Of a stretch of DNA of 64,000 nucleotides, positions 8,645 to 19,192 are shown piece by piece. The position numbers and the translations under genes were made by a program. Source of the stretch: an uncultured Paracoccaceae bacterium (GTDB taxonomy: Bacteria > Pseudomonadota > Alphaproteobacteria > Rhodobacterales > Rhodobacteraceae); NCBI GenBank assembly GCA_947500825.1, contig CANMTR010000006.1, forward strand, positions 124,001-188,000, written 5' to 3'. How positions within the stretch are numbered: position 1 is the stretch's first letter; each line of letters starts with the position of its first letter. Under the pieces are notes generated by a model. That model had not been told where the DNA came from. It worked only from the letters and a program-made list of their open reading frames with translations, and did not search any database.

Positions 8645-8841
8645 CGGCGGGAACCTCGCGACGTCGGGCGGGCCCGGCGGGGCCGCGCGTCCGGGCGTTC
8701 GGGACGGAAAGGCGGGGATGCCCGCGACGCCATCGCGGGCCTGTCCGTCCTAGGGGGCCGGGCGCGCCCCGGTCAAGCGGCGGCTGTTCACCGCCCGCCC
8801 GCGCGTTATGGTGCAGGGGGCGGGAGCAAGGGAGGACAGAC

Positions 8842-10461
8842 ATGGCTTGGCTCGACGACGAGACGGGACTGGAGCGCAACCGGGCGAACCACGCCCCCCT
8901 GACGCCGCTTTCCTACCTGGAGCGGGCCAGGGTCGTGTATCCCGACCGCGAGGCCCTGGTGGACGGCGACCGGGCATGGACCTACGCCGAGTACCACGCC
9001 GACTGCTCGCGCGTGGCCTCCGCGCTCGCCGCGCGCGGGGTGAAACCGGGACAGGTCGTCGCCACGGTGATGCCCAACATCGCCGCCCACGCCATCGCCA
9101 CCTTCGGCGTGCCGGCGGGGGGCTTCGTCCTCAACACGATCAACATGCGGCTGGAGCCCGAGACGCTGGCCTACATCTTCGACCACGGACAGGCGAAGGT
9201 CGTCCTGGTGGACACCGCCTTCCTCGGCCCGGTCGAGGAGGCGGTGGAGCGGATGGAGGGGCCTCGCCCCCTCCTCGTCGAATGCGCCGACCCCAATGCG
9301 GGCCACGCCGCCTCGGGCCGCCACCCGACCTTCGACGACCTCCTGTCCGAGGGCGACCCGGACGCCCCCTGGGTGATGCCCGAGGACGAGTGGGAGAGCC
9401 TGTCGCTCAACTATACCTCCGGCACCACGGGGCGGCCCAAGGGCGTCGTCTATTCCCACCGGGGCGCGTATCTGTCGACCGTCGGCAACCTCGTCGCGTG
9501 GCGGATGACGCTGGGCGCGCGGCTCCTCGCCATCGTGCCCATGTTCCACTGCAACTGCTGGACGCATGTGTGGATGATGCCCGGCCTGGGCGGCGCGGTG
9601 ATCTGCTGCCGCGACATCGATGCGAAGAACATCTACGCCGCCATCGCCGACCGCGGCGCCACCCATTTCGGCGGTGCGCCCATCATCCTCAACTCCCTCG
9701 TCAACGCCGACGCGGCCGACCGCCGCGAGCTGCCCCACCGGGTGCAGGTCTTCGTGGCCGCGGCCCCCCCGCCCCCTTCCACCCTGCGCCGGATCGAGGA
9801 GATCGGCTTCGACGTGACCCATGTCTACGGGCTGACCGAATGCTACGGCCCGGGCACCGAATGCACCTGGAACCCCGACTGGGCCGACCTCGACGCCGAG
9901 GAGCGCGCGGGCAAAAAGGCCCGGCAGGGCGTGCCCATGCTGATGCTGGAGGAGGCCGTGGTCCTGGACGAGGACGGCCAGCGCCTGCCCTGGGACGGCA
10001 CCGCCCAGGGCGAGATCGCCATGCGCGGCAACGGCATCATGAAAGGCTACTACCGCAACCCCGAGGAGACCGAGGAGGCGTTCCGGGGCGGCTGGTACCA
10101 CACCGGCGACCTCGCCGTGCAGCACCCCGACGGCTACCTGCAGATCGCCGACCGCGCCAAGGACATCATCATCTCCGGCGGCGAGAACATCTCCTCCATC
10201 GAGGTGGAGAGTTGCCTCGCCGCGCATCCGGCGGTGTCGCTCGCCGCGGTGGTGGCCAAGCCCGACGAGAAGTGGGGCGAGGTGCCTTGCGCCTTCGTCG
10301 AGCTGATCGCGGGGCAAAGCGCGACCGAGGACGAGCTGATCGACTGGACACGCGAGCGGCTCGCCGGGTTCAAGCGGCCCAAGCAGGTGATCTTCGCCGA
10401 CCTGCCCAAGACCTCCACCGGCAAGGTGCAGAAATACGAGCTCCGGAAGCGCCTCGACTGA
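8842..10461 (+). CDS. AMP-binding acyl-CoA synthetase
   Basis: A 539-aa ANL-superfamily enzyme that activates a carboxylic acid with ATP and CoA by way of an acyl-adenylate. The P-loop-like motif YTSGTTGRPKGVVYSH is near residues 192-207, the A5 motif YGLTECYGP near 329-337, the hinge/A8 motif YHTGDLA near 419-425, and the C-terminal catalytic lysine motif STGKVQKYEL near 524-533. Length suits medium-chain or aryl acyl-CoA ligases. DmdB-type methylmercaptopropionate ligases are close in size, so that substrate cannot be excluded, although the N-terminus is not one I recognise as DmdB. ATG follows GGGAGGACAGAC. It would feed the beta-oxidation genes upstream. Confidence 0.88.
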   Translation: MAWLDDETGLERNRANHAPLTPLSYLERARVVYPDREALVDGDRAWTYAEYHADCSRVASALAARGVKPGQVVATVMPNIAAHAIATFGVPAGGFVLNTINMRLEPETLAYIFDHGQAKVVLVDTAFLGPVEEAVERMEGPRPLLVECADPNAGHAASGRHPTFDDLLSEGDPDAPWVMPEDEWESLSLNYTSGTTGRPKGVVYSHRGAYLSTVGNLVAWRMTLGARLLAIVPMFHCNCWTHVWMMPGLGGAVICCRDIDAKNIYAAIADRGATHFGGAPIILNSLVNADAADRRELPHRVQVFVAAAPPPPSTLRRIEEIGFDVTHVYGLTECYGPGTECTWNPDWADLDAEERAGKKARQGVPMLMLEEAVVLDEDGQRLPWDGTAQGEIAMRGNGIMKGYYRNPEETEEAFRGGWYHTGDLAVQHPDGYLQIADRAKDIIISGGENISSIEVESCLAAHPAVSLAAVVAKPDEKWGEVPCAFVELIAGQSATEDELIDWTRERLAGFKRPKQVIFADLPKTSTGKVQKYELRKRLD

Positions 10462-10468
10462 AGGCGGC

Positions 10469-11101
10469 TCACTTGGTGCCGAACATCCGGTCGCCCGCGT
10501 CGCCCAGGCCCGGCAGGATATAGCCGCGCTCGTCGATCCGCTCGTCGAGCGCGGCGGTGGTGATGGGCACGTCCGGGTGCGCCTGGCGCATCCGCTCCAC
10601 GCCCTCGGGCGAGGCCAGCAGGCACAGGAAGCGGATGTCCTTCGCGCCCGCCTCCTTCAGCCGCGAGATCGCCGCGACCGAGGAATTGCCCGTGGCCAGC
10701 ATCGGGTCCACGGCGATCACCACCCGCCGGTCGAGCTCGGCGGGCACCTTGAAGTAGTACTCCACCGGCTCCAGCGTCTCCTCGTCGCGGTAGAGGCCGA
10801 CGAAGCCCACCCGCGCCGAGGGAATCAGGTCCAGCATCCCGTCCAGAAGGCCGTTGCCCGCCCGCAGGATCGACACCAGCGCCAGCTTGCGCCCCGCCAG
10901 GCGCGGCGCCTCCATCTCCGCCAGGGGCGTCTCGATGGTGGAGGTCGTCATCGGCAGGTCGCGCGTCACCTCGTAGGCCAGAAGCTGGCTGATCTCCCGC
11001 AGAAGCTGGCGGAACACGGCCGTGGACGTGCCCTTCTCGCGCATGATCGTCAGCTTGTGCTGCACCAGCGGGTGCAGGACGACGTGGCAATGCTCGCTCA
11101 T
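10469..11101 (-). CDS. upp: Uracil phosphoribosyltransferase
   Basis: A 210-aa enzyme that converts uracil and PRPP to UMP. The PRPP-binding loop is [14 protein letters not shown] (about residues 126-139), and the C-terminal uracil-binding [18 protein letters not shown] is intact. Length equals that of bacterial Upp (208-210 aa). It is the last gene of the cdd-deoA-deoB-add-upp operon and starts in an ATGA overlap with the end of add. Within the operon it salvages uracil released from deaminated or phosphorolysed pyrimidine nucleosides. Confidence 0.96.
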   Translation of the reverse strand: MSEHCHVVLHPLVQHKLTIMREKGTSTAVFRQLLREISQLLAYEVTRDLPMTTSTIETPLAEMEAPRLAGRKLALVSILRAGNGLLDGMLDLIPSARVGFVGLYRDEETLEPVEYYFKVPAELDRRVVIAVDPMLATGNSSVAAISRLKEAGAKDIRFLCLLASPEGVERMRQAHPDVPITTAALDERIDERGYILPGLGDAGDRMFGTK

Positions 11102-12065
11102 GCGCCGATCCTCTCCTTCAGGCGGGTTCGCGTGGCCTCGTCGCAGAAGGCGGCGTCGGCGGCAACCGCCGCCACGCGGGCGAACACGTCCTCGTCCCAG
11201 CCAAAATGGCGCTCCAGCCGGTCGTGCTCGGCCTCCATGTCGGTGTGGAAGAAGGGCGGATCATCGGTGGAGATGGTCAGCTTCACGCCCGCCGCGCGCA
11301 GCCGCTCCACCGGGTGGCGGTCCCAGCGATAGAGGCCCAGCGCCACGTTCGACCCCGGGCAGACCTCCAGCACGATCCCGTCCTCCACCAGCCGCTCCAC
11401 GAGCCCCGGGTCCTCGATGGCGCGCACCCCGTGGCCGAGGCGGGCCACGCGCAGGTGGTCGAGCGTCTCCGACACGCTCGCCGGCCCGCCCCATTCGCCT
11501 GCGTGGGAGGTCAGGCCCAGCCCCGCCTCCCGCGCCATGTCGAACGGCCAGGCGAAGTCCCGCGCCCGGCCGGCGTTCTCGTCGCCGCCCATGCCGAACC
11601 CGGTGACGAAGTCCCCGGCGGTCTCGGCGGCGCAGCGCGCCGTGGCCCGGGCGCGCCCGGGGCCGAAATGGCGGATGCAGGTGACGATGCCGCGCATGAC
11701 GATGCCGTGGTCGCGCTCGGCCTCCCGCGCCGCCTCCTCGATGGCGGCCAGGTGCTCGCGCCAGGCCGAAAGGTCGGCGCCGCCGCAGAACTCGGGCGAC
11801 AGGAACATCTCGGTATAGATCACCCCCTTCTCCGCCTGCTCCTCCAGCACCGCGCGGGTCAGGCGGGCGAAGTCGTCGGGGCCCGTCAGCACCTGCGTCG
11901 CGGCCTCGTAGACGCGCAGGAAGTCCAGGAACCCGTCATAGGCGTAGCGCCCCTGCGCGTCGAAGATGCCCGACAGGTCCACGTGCTTCTCGGCCGCCAT
12001 CCGGCGGACCAGCTCGGGCGGCGCGGCCCCTTCGAGGTGAATGTGAAGCTCGATCTTCGGGCTGG

Positions 12066-12069
<4 letters not shown>
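11098..12069 (-). CDS. add: Adenosine deaminase
   Basis: A 323-aa zinc-dependent deaminase that converts (deoxy)adenosine to (deoxy)inosine. The N-terminal zinc motif HIHLEG is near residue 9, the zinc-ligand/proton-shuttle motifs are SHAGEW and [10 protein letters not shown], and the metal-binding aspartates are in STDDPPFF near the C-terminus. The start is a GTG at 12069 that shares GTGA with the stop of deoB; the long open frame upstream is a shadow of deoB. Length is normal for Add. Bacterial adenine deaminases of this family look similar, so that activity is the alternative, but the salvage-operon context favours adenosine. Confidence 0.92.
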
Positions 12070-13240
<1,171 letters not shown>

Positions 13241-13244
<4 letters not shown>

Positions 13245-14578
13245 GCCACCCGCTCCAGCACCAGGGGCGTCGCGTCCGCCGCCGCGCTCGGGGGCATCGC
13301 GGCGTCAGCCGCCGCGTCCAGGGGCATGGCCGCCCGCACCCGCTCCTCCGCCGCGTCCGCGGCGTCCTCGCTCGCCGCATGAACCCGGCACAGGGGGTCG
13401 CCGGGCGCCAGCCGCGCGCCGCTGCGCGCGATCCGGTCGAGGCCCACGGCGGGGTCGATCCGGTCGCCCTCGCGCCGCCGTCCGCCCCCGAGCGCCACCA
13501 CCGCGTGGCCCAGGGCGGTGCCGTCGATGGCCCCCAGCGTGCCGCCCGCCGCCACGGCCACGTCACGGATCACGGGGGCCACGGGCAGGTGGCGGGGCGC
13601 GGCCTCGACGATGTCGGCGGGCCCGCCCTGCGCCGCGACCATGGCCGCGAACCGCTCGGCCGCGTCGCCCCCGTCGAGCACGTCGGCCACGTGGCGCCGC
13701 CCCGCCTCCGCGTCGGTGACCAGCCCGCCCAGCGCCAGAAGCTCGCCCCCGAGCGCCACCGCGACCTCTCGCAGCCGCGTGTCGCGCGCCTCCCCGCGCA
13801 GCACGGCGACCGCCTCGGCCACCTCCAGCGCGTTGCCGCAGGCCGGCGCCAGGGGCTCGTCCATCGCCGTGACCAGCGCCGCCGCCGGGCAGCCCGCCCC
13901 GGTTGCGGTGTCCACCAGCGCACGGGCGAGGCGGCGCGCGGCCTGCGCGTCGGCCATGAAGGCCCCGCGCCCCGCCTTCACGTCGAGGACCAGCGCGCTC
14001 AGCCCGGCGGCCAGCTTCTTCGACAGGATCGAGGCGGTGATCAGGTCCACCTGGTCCACCGTCGCGGTCACGTCGCGGATGGCGTAAAGGCGCCGGTCGG
14101 CGGGGGCGATGTCGCCCGTGGCCGCGACGATGGCGCAGCCCGCCTCGGCCACCACGGCCCGGAACCTGTCCTCGGGCAGGTCGGTCGCCACCCCCGGTAT
14201 CGCGTCGAGCTTGTCGAGGGTGCCGCCCGTATGCCCCAGCCCGCGGCCCGAGATCATCGGCACCCGCGCTCCCAGCGCGGCCATGGCGGGCGCGAGCACC
14301 AGCGACACCGGATCGCCCACGCCCCCCGTGGAATGCTTGTCGAGCACCGGCGTGCCTGCGCCCCAGTCCAGCCGGTCGCCGCTCGCGGCCATGGCCCGGG
14401 TCAGCGCCACGCGCCCCGCCTCGCCCAGGCCCGGCCCGGTGCACACCGCCATGGCGAAGGCCCCCGCCTGGGCGTCGCTCACGCGCCCGTCCGCGAGGCC
14501 CGCGGCGAAGGCGGCAACGGCCTCCGGCCCCGGCACCCGGCCGCCGCGCAGCTCCGCCAGAAGCTCGCGCACGCTCAC
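13241..14578 (-). CDS. deoA: Thymidine phosphorylase
   Basis: A 445-aa enzyme that phosphorolyses thymidine or deoxyuridine to the base and deoxyribose 1-phosphate. The phosphate-binding motif KHSTGGVGDPVSL lies near residues 80-92 and the family signature GRGLGHTGGTLDKLDAIPG near 114-132. Domain order is the small alpha domain, the large alpha/beta domain and a C-terminal domain that includes VALGGGRRREGDRIDPAVGL. Length matches E. coli DeoA (440). The ATG at 14578 overlaps the stop of cdd by four bases, so it is translationally coupled within the nucleoside operon. Pyrimidine-nucleoside phosphorylase is the alternative specificity. Confidence 0.95.
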
Positions 14579-14970
14579 CGCGCGTCCATGTGGCCCGCCC
14601 CGAAGGCGCCGGGCAGAAGGTCGGCGACCGTGGTGTCGCTGGCCTCGCCCGAGGTCGTGGCCAGGCGCACGGGCGCGTCGGGGGCAGCGAACTCGGCCAT
14701 CTTCTGGCGGCAGCCGCCGCAGGGAGGTACCGGCGCGGGGCTGTCGGCGATCACCGCGATGGCCGCGATCCGCGTGGCCCCGCCCGCCACCATGGCCGCG
14801 ATTGCGCCCGCCTCGGCGCAGGTCCCTTCCGGGTAGGCCACGTTCTCCACGTTGCAGCCGGCGAATACGCGGCCATCGGGCGTGCGGATCGCGGCCCCGA
14901 CCCTGAAGCCGGAATAGGGGGCATGGGCGTTCTCGCGAACGGCGGCGGCGGCGGCGATCAGGTCATCCAT
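14575..14970 (-). CDS. cdd: Cytidine deaminase
   Basis: A 131-aa homotetramer-type cytidine deaminase producing uridine or deoxyuridine. The substrate segment NVENVAYPEG is followed by the zinc/catalytic CAEAGAI (Cys ligand and proton-shuttle Glu), and PPCGGCRQ supplies the other two zinc cysteines. The ATG at 14970 gives the short 130-aa class length; the open frame upstream of it is a shadow. It is the first gene of the salvage operon, divergent from the DUF3072 genes, so the operon promoter should lie within 14971-15061. Confidence 0.94.
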   Translation of the reverse strand: MDDLIAAAAAVRENAHAPYSGFRVGAAIRTPDGRVFAGCNVENVAYPEGTCAEAGAIAAMVAGGATRIAAIAVIADSPAPVPPCGGCRQKMAEFAAPDAPVRLATTSGEASDTTVADLLPGAFGAGHMDAR

Positions 14971-15061
14971 CCCGCCATCGTGATCGGCCCGCCCCCCCTT
15001 GGCAAGCGGAACCCCGAGGAAGCCGCGGCATTGATCCCCCGACACCGGATCGGAGGACGCC

Positions 15062-15298
15062 ATGGCACGAGATCCCGACGGCCGCCCGGGCGACAGGCCC
15101 GGCGGCGGCGCGCCCGACACGGCCGGATTCCCGGTCGGCGGCGGAGTGGTCTCGGGGCGCCGCGAGGACGCCGACGCCCCCATGACCGAGGCCCAGGCCG
15201 CCGAGCTGCGCGGCTTGTGCGAGGCGGCCGGGGAAGCCTTCGACACCTCCCTGACCCGCGAGCAGGCCGCGGCGCGGATCGACGCGCTCAAGGGCTGA
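15062..15298 (+). CDS. DUF3072-type small protein (copy 1)
   Basis: A 78-aa soluble protein. After a Gly/Pro-rich disordered N-terminus (about 1-38) it has a compact C-terminal helical unit, PMTEAQAAELRGLCEAAGEAF then LTREQAAARIDALKG, which matches the DUF3072 pattern as I recall it. The function is unknown. Its C-terminal unit is clearly homologous to that of the next gene, and the two are 54 bases apart in the same direction. RBS GGAGGA lies just before the ATG. Confidence 0.7.
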   Translation: MARDPDGRPGDRPGGGAPDTAGFPVGGGVVSGRREDADAPMTEAQAAELRGLCEAAGEAFDTSLTREQAAARIDALKG

Positions 15299-15352
15299 GG
15301 AACCGACCGGACGCATCCAGCGTTCGGACATGAACATAAGGAGAACACCCAC

Positions 15353-15574
15353 ATGGCCGACGAAGATCTCTCCCACCCCAAGACCGAGGCGCCGTCAAAC
15401 GCCGAGAAGCCCGCCGACAGCTGGACCACGGGCGACGAGGAAATGACGGGCGCGCAGGCCTCCTACCTCAAGACCCTGTGCGAGGAGGCGGGGGAGGAGT
15501 TCGACCCCGACATGACCAAGGCCGACGCCTCCAAGCAGATCGACGCCCTGCAGGAACGCACCGGGCGCGGCTGA
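15353..15574 (+). CDS. DUF3072-type small protein (copy 2)
   Basis: A 73-aa acidic protein with a disordered N-terminus and the same helical C-terminal unit as its neighbour: EMTGAQASYLKTLCEEAGEEF followed by MTKADASKQIDALQE. A clean RBS, AAGGAGA, lies 11 bases upstream. Function unknown; tandem duplication is the simplest origin of the pair. It converges on recO across the 30-base repeat array. Confidence 0.72.
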   Translation: MADEDLSHPKTEAPSNAEKPADSWTTGDEEMTGAQASYLKTLCEEAGEEFDPDMTKADASKQIDALQERTGRG

Positions 15575-15600
15575 CCTCCCGTGCCCGAGGCGCGCTCCGC

Positions 15601-15686
15601 TACATCTCGCGCGCCAGCCGCGCGATTCGCTACATCTCGCGCGCCAGCCGCGCGATTCGCTACATCTCGCGCGCCAGTCGCGCGAT
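15601..15686 (-). repeat. Three-unit 30-bp tandem array repeating the recO 3' end
   Basis: Exact 30-base units occupy 15601-15630 and 15631-15660; a third unit (15661-15686, one mismatch over 26 bases) is the real 3' end of recO. Each unit carries, on the minus strand, CGCGAGATGTAG, that is the last recO codons and its stop. The cores CGCGC...GCGCG are self-complementary, so each unit can fold into a short GC hairpin in this convergent intergenic gap. Confidence 0.9.
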
Positions 15687-16376
15687 GAGGCGCAGGCGCG
15701 CGGCCGGCAGGGGCCGGTCGCGGCCCACGCGCCGCTCCAGGAAATGGCCCGTCACCCGCAACCCGCGCGCCACGTCCCCCGGCCCCGCCTCCGCGCCCCC
15801 GACCAGGGCCGGGGGCAGCGGCAGCAGCCGGTCGGCCCAGTCGCCCGCCCCCTCCCGCGATACCGCCCGCCCCGTGCGCGGCGACACGAAGGCCAGGTTC
15901 TCCGCCCGCCCCGTGACGGTGCAGCGGGCAAGGTCGAGCCCGTATCCCAGCCGGTCCAGCAGCCCCATTTCCCACCGCAGGTAGGCGAGCGGCCACGGCG
16001 CGCCCCGCTCCATCAGGTCGATCACCGCCTCGCTCGCCTCGAACACGCCGGGCATCGCCTCCCGCTCGGGCAGGGCATAGGACAGCAGCGCCGTGAGCGC
16101 GCTCAGGCCCGCCAAGGCCGAGGGGTCTGCCAGCAGGGCCGCGCGGCTGCGCACCGGCTCCACCGCGAAATGGCCCAGGTGGTCCTCCAGCCGGGCGCGC
16201 CAGGTCAGCGACAGGCCGGCACCGGGCTGCATCAGGGGCGCCAGGCGCCGCCCGCCGCCCCCCCGCACGATGCCTGCGTGGCGGCCATGGCCGGGGGTCA
16301 GCGCCTCGAGGATGGCGTCGGCCTCGCCGTGGCGGCGCACCGCCAGGACCAGCCCCTCGTCGCGCCACTCGATCAT
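15660..16376 (-). CDS. recO: DNA repair protein RecO
   Basis: A 238-aa RecO, the recombination mediator that with RecR loads RecA on SSB-coated DNA. It has the N-terminal OB-fold start MIEWRDEGLVLAVRRHGEADAILE followed by GRHAGIVRGGGGR, a helical C-terminal domain, and the family's length. No four-Cys zinc site is evident, as in many alphaproteobacterial RecO proteins. It ends the lepB-rnc-era-DUF1491-recO run, starting 10 bases after DUF1491. Its last codons and stop are tandemly repeated downstream. The partner gene recR is at 62.5-63.1 kb. Confidence 0.9.
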   Translation of the reverse strand: MIEWRDEGLVLAVRRHGEADAILEALTPGHGRHAGIVRGGGGRRLAPLMQPGAGLSLTWRARLEDHLGHFAVEPVRSRAALLADPSALAGLSALTALLSYALPEREAMPGVFEASEAVIDLMERGAPWPLAYLRWEMGLLDRLGYGLDLARCTVTGRAENLAFVSPRTGRAVSREGAGDWADRLLPLPPALVGGAEAGPGDVARGLRVTGHFLERRVGRDRPLPAARLRLIARLAREM

Positions 16377-16386
16377 CGCGTCGGCG

Positions 16387-16716
16387 TCATTCCAGCCCCG
16401 GCGTGTCGAGGAAGGTGCGCCCCTCCCGGTCCTCCACCTCGATCACCCACAGGTCGGGATCGGTGCGGCGCTGGGCGGCCACGGCGCGGTCCACCTCCCC
16501 CTCGGGACCCGAGGCAAGCTCCATCCATACCCGCGCGTCGCGCTCGAAGTCGTAGCTGCGCTGCCAGGCGGCGGCCTGCCCGTCGAGGGTGGCGACCTTG
16601 ATCAGCACCGCGCCCGCGGTGGCGTCGCCCCGCGCCACGACATAGGCCGGCACCGCGTCGGCCGACAGGATGCGCAGGTAGGCCCCCACCCAGACATGGC
16701 TCGCCAGCCGGGCCAT
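16387..16716 (-). CDS. DUF1491 family protein
   Basis: A 109-aa soluble protein. The opening LASHVWVGAYLRIL and the central GAVLIKVATLDGQAAAW with a C-terminal DPDLWVIEVEDREGR fit DUF1491, a family found mainly in alphaproteobacteria, often next to era and recO as here. Function unknown. It starts 51 bases after era and ends 10 bases before recO, so it is part of that transcription unit. Confidence 0.75.
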   Translation of the reverse strand: MARLASHVWVGAYLRILSADAVPAYVVARGDATAGAVLIKVATLDGQAAAWQRSYDFERDARVWMELASGPEGEVDRAVAAQRRTDPDLWVIEVEDREGRTFLDTPGLE

Positions 16717-16767
16717 CAGGCGCGGATTCCTCGGCGAAGAACCCCGTCCCGGCGGCCCGGGCGGCGA

Positions 16768-17673
16768 TCAGCTTCCATCGCCGTAGTCGAGCCCGATCTC
16801 GGAATAGCGCGCCGCCTCGTCCAGCCAGCCGGGGCGCACCTTCACCTGCAGGAACAGGTGGATGGGCCGCTCCAGCATCTCCGACAGTTCCGCCCGCGCG
16901 GCCGTGGACACGGCCTTGACCGTCTCGCCGCCCTTGCCCAGCACGATCCCCTTGTGGCCGTCTCGCAGGACATAGATCACCTGGTCGATCCGGGCCGATC
17001 CGTCCTTGCGCTCCTCCCACGACTCCGTCTCCACGGTAAGCTGGTAGGGCAGCTCCTGGTGCAGCCGCAGGGTCAGTTTCTCGCGGGTGATCTCGGCGGC
17101 GATCATCCGCATGGGCAGGTCGGCGATCTGGTCCTCCGGGTAGAGCCACGGCCCCTCGGGCAGGCGTTGGCCCAGGTGGCGGCGCAGGTCGTCCACGCCG
17201 CGCCCCTTCTCGGCCGAGATCATGAACGTGCTCTCGAAGGCGAAGCGGTCGTTGAGCGTCTTCGACAGCGCCAGCAGCACCTTCGGGTCCACCCGGTCGA
17301 TCTTGTTGATCGCCAGGGTCACCGGGGTCTCCAGCCCCCGCTCCTCCAGCGTCGCCAGGATCGTCTCCACCCCGTCGGTCAGGCCGCGGTGGGCCTCGAC
17401 CAGCAGCACCACCGCGTCGGCGTCGGCCGCGCTCGACCAGGCGGCGGCGACCATCGCCCGGTCGAGCCGGCGGCGCGGCGCGAAGAGGCCCGGCGTGTCG
17501 ACGAAGACGATCTGCGCCTCGCCCTCCATGGCGACGCCGCGGATGCGGGCGCGGGTGGTCTGCACCTTGTGCGTGACGATGGAGACCTTGGCCCCCACCA
17601 TCTTGTTGAGCAGGGTGGACTTGCCCGCGTTGGGCTCTCCGATCAGGGCCGCGAAGCCCGCGCGCGTGGTCAT
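16768..17673 (-). CDS. era: GTPase Era
   Basis: A 301-aa essential GTPase that binds 16S rRNA and assists 30S assembly. G1 is GEPNAGKS (about residues 12-19), the G2 region is [10 protein letters not shown]3 is DTPG, G4 is NKID, and the C-terminal KH domain follows (about 200-295, with the [15 protein letters not shown] loop). The ATG at 17673 overlaps the rnc stop in ATGA and gives the normal Era length; upstream in-frame sequence is a shadow of rnc. Coupling to rnc is conserved in many bacteria. Confidence 0.96.
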   Translation of the reverse strand: MTTRAGFAALIGEPNAGKSTLLNKMVGAKVSIVTHKVQTTRARIRGVAMEGEAQIVFVDTPGLFAPRRRLDRAMVAAAWSSAADADAVVLLVEAHRGLTDGVETILATLEERGLETPVTLAINKIDRVDPKVLLALSKTLNDRFAFESTFMISAEKGRGVDDLRRHLGQRLPEGPWLYPEDQIADLPMRMIAAEITREKLTLRLHQELPYQLTVETESWEERKDGSARIDQVIYVLRDGHKGIVLGKGGETVKAVSTAARAELSEMLERPIHLFLQVKVRPGWLDEAARYSEIGLDYGDGS

Positions 17674-18356
17674 TGGGGGGCCTCCAGCCGGTCGAGAAGG
17701 GTTCTGGCGGCGATCTGCTCGGCCTGCCGCTTGGCGCGTGCCGTGGCGGCGGCGGTCTCGCCGCTCGCCAGGCGCACCTCGATGGTGAACTCGGGCGCGT
17801 GGTCGGGCCCGCTGCGATCCGTCTGCACGTAGCGCGGCGGCGGCTGGCGGCGCGCCTGGGCCCATTCCTGCAGCGCCGTCTTGGGGTCGCGGGCATCCGC
17901 CTCGACCGTCTCGATCCGGCGCGACCAGAGCGACAGGATCGTGGCCCGCGCCGCTTCGATCCCGCCGTCGAGGTAGATGGCGGCGATCACCGCCTCCATC
18001 GCGTCCCCGAGGAGCGCCTCCTTGCGCCGCCCGCCCGACATCATCTCCGACCGGCCCAGCCGCAACACCTCGCCCAGGCCCGCCTCGCGGGCGACCTCGG
18101 CGCAGGCCTCCTTGCGTACCAGCGCGTTGTAGCGCGGCGCGAGCGAGCCCTCGGCGGCGTCGGGGTCGGCGGCCAGCAGCGCCTCGGCCGTGACCAGCCC
18201 CAGCACCCGGTCGCCCAGAAATTCCAGCCGCTGGTTGTCGGGGCTTCCCGGCGTGGAGATGGAGCCGTGGGTGAGCGCGCGCACCAGGAGGTCGGGCCGG
18301 GAGAACCGGTGCCCCAGCCTTTCGGCGAAGGCGCTCTGCTCGGCTGTCAGCTTCAC
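17670..18356 (-). CDS. rnc: Ribonuclease III
   Basis: A 228-aa double-strand-specific endoribonuclease for rRNA and mRNA processing. The signature [12 protein letters not shown] near residue 40 and [16 protein letters not shown] near 111-126 carry the acidic metal ligands. A C-terminal dsRNA-binding domain ends with [23 protein letters not shown] chose the GTG at 18356, which yields the usual N-terminus [18 protein letters not shown] and shares GTGA with the lepB stop; an 11-residue upstream extension lies wholly inside lepB. Confidence 0.95.
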   Translation of the reverse strand: MKLTAEQSAFAERLGHRFSRPDLLVRALTHGSISTPGSPDNQRLEFLGDRVLGLVTAEALLAADPDAAEGSLAPRYNALVRKEACAEVAREAGLGEVLRLGRSEMMSGGRRKEALLGDAMEAVIAAIYLDGGIEAARATILSLWSRRIETVEADARDPKTALQEWAQARRQPPPRYVQTDRSGPDHAPEFTIEVRLASGETAAATARAKRQAEQIAARTLLDRLEAPQ

Positions 18357-19138
18357 ACGATCTTCTCGTAGAACCGGTCCGCGCGCCACGTCCAGAAGAA
18401 CAGCATGGAGCGCCCGGCGGAGGAGAAGATCACCCGGTCGGCCCGCCCGATCAGGTTCTCGAACGGCACGAAGCCCACGCCCATGGCCGATTGCGACACC
18501 CGGCTGTCGGTGGAGTTGTCGCGGTTGTCGCCCATGAAGAAGTAGTTCCCCTCGGGCACCGTGTAGACCGGCGTATCATCGAGCCGCGAGGTCCGCACGT
18601 TCAGGATGTCGTGGGCCACGCCGCCGGGCAGCGTCTCGGTGAAGCGCGACTTCAGGCATTCGCCGCCGACCTGGACGCCCGCGTTCTCGCATTGCGGCAG
18701 GTTCCCCACCGGGCCCTGCTGGTCGTAGGTCTCCACGAAGGTGCCGTCGGGCTCCTGCGGGGCCTCCTCGCCGTTGATGTAGAGCACGCCGCCGCGCACC
18801 TGGATGCGGTCGCCGGGCAGGCCGATAAGCCGCTTGATGAAGTCCGAGCCGGTCACGGGGTGGCGGAACACCACCACGTCGCCCCGTTCGGGCTGGGAGC
18901 CGAACCAGCGCCCGTCGATGAAGGTGCACAGCGAGAACGGGCAGGAATACTGCGAGTAGCCGTAGGCCATCTTGTTGACGAATAGGAAGTCGCCGACCAG
19001 CAGCGTGTCCTTCATCGACCCCGACGGGATCCAGAACGGCTGGAAGAACAGGGTGCGGAAGATGCCCGCGATCAGGAGAGCCGAGACGACGGTCTTGACC
19101 GTCTCCCAGATGCCGCCCTTCTCGTCCGTCTTCGCCAT
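18353..19138 (-). CDS. lepB: Signal peptidase I
   Basis: A 261-aa inner-membrane peptidase that removes Sec/Tat signal peptides. A transmembrane anchor, [20 protein letters not shown] (about 11-30), is followed by the nucleophile motif [13 protein letters not shown], the lysine general-base motif [14 protein letters not shown] and the C-terminal [11 protein letters not shown]. The extra segment containing [13 protein letters not shown] is typical of proteobacterial enzymes. The ATG at 19138 (MAKTDEKGG) is preferred over a more upstream start. It is the first gene of the coupled lepB-rnc-era group. Confidence 0.95.
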   Translation of the reverse strand: MAKTDEKGGIWETVKTVVSALLIAGIFRTLFFQPFWIPSGSMKDTLLVGDFLFVNKMAYGYSQYSCPFSLCTFIDGRWFGSQPERGDVVVFRHPVTGSDFIKRLIGLPGDRIQVRGGVLYINGEEAPQEPDGTFVETYDQQGPVGNLPQCENAGVQVGGECLKSRFTETLPGGVAHDILNVRTSRLDDTPVYTVPEGNYFFMGDNRDNSTDSRVSQSAMGVGFVPFENLIGRADRVIFSSAGRSMLFFWTWRADRFYEKIV

Positions 19139-19192
19139 GGCCCGTCCCCGCCCGGAAATGCCGGGCCTCAATGGGCGGACGGCCGCGCCGTG

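Noticed and set aside
15463-16368. Minus-strand frame reading through the 30-base repeat (ANRAAGARD repeats)
   Set aside because: It is a shifted reading of recO and the repeat array; recO itself ends at the first TAG.
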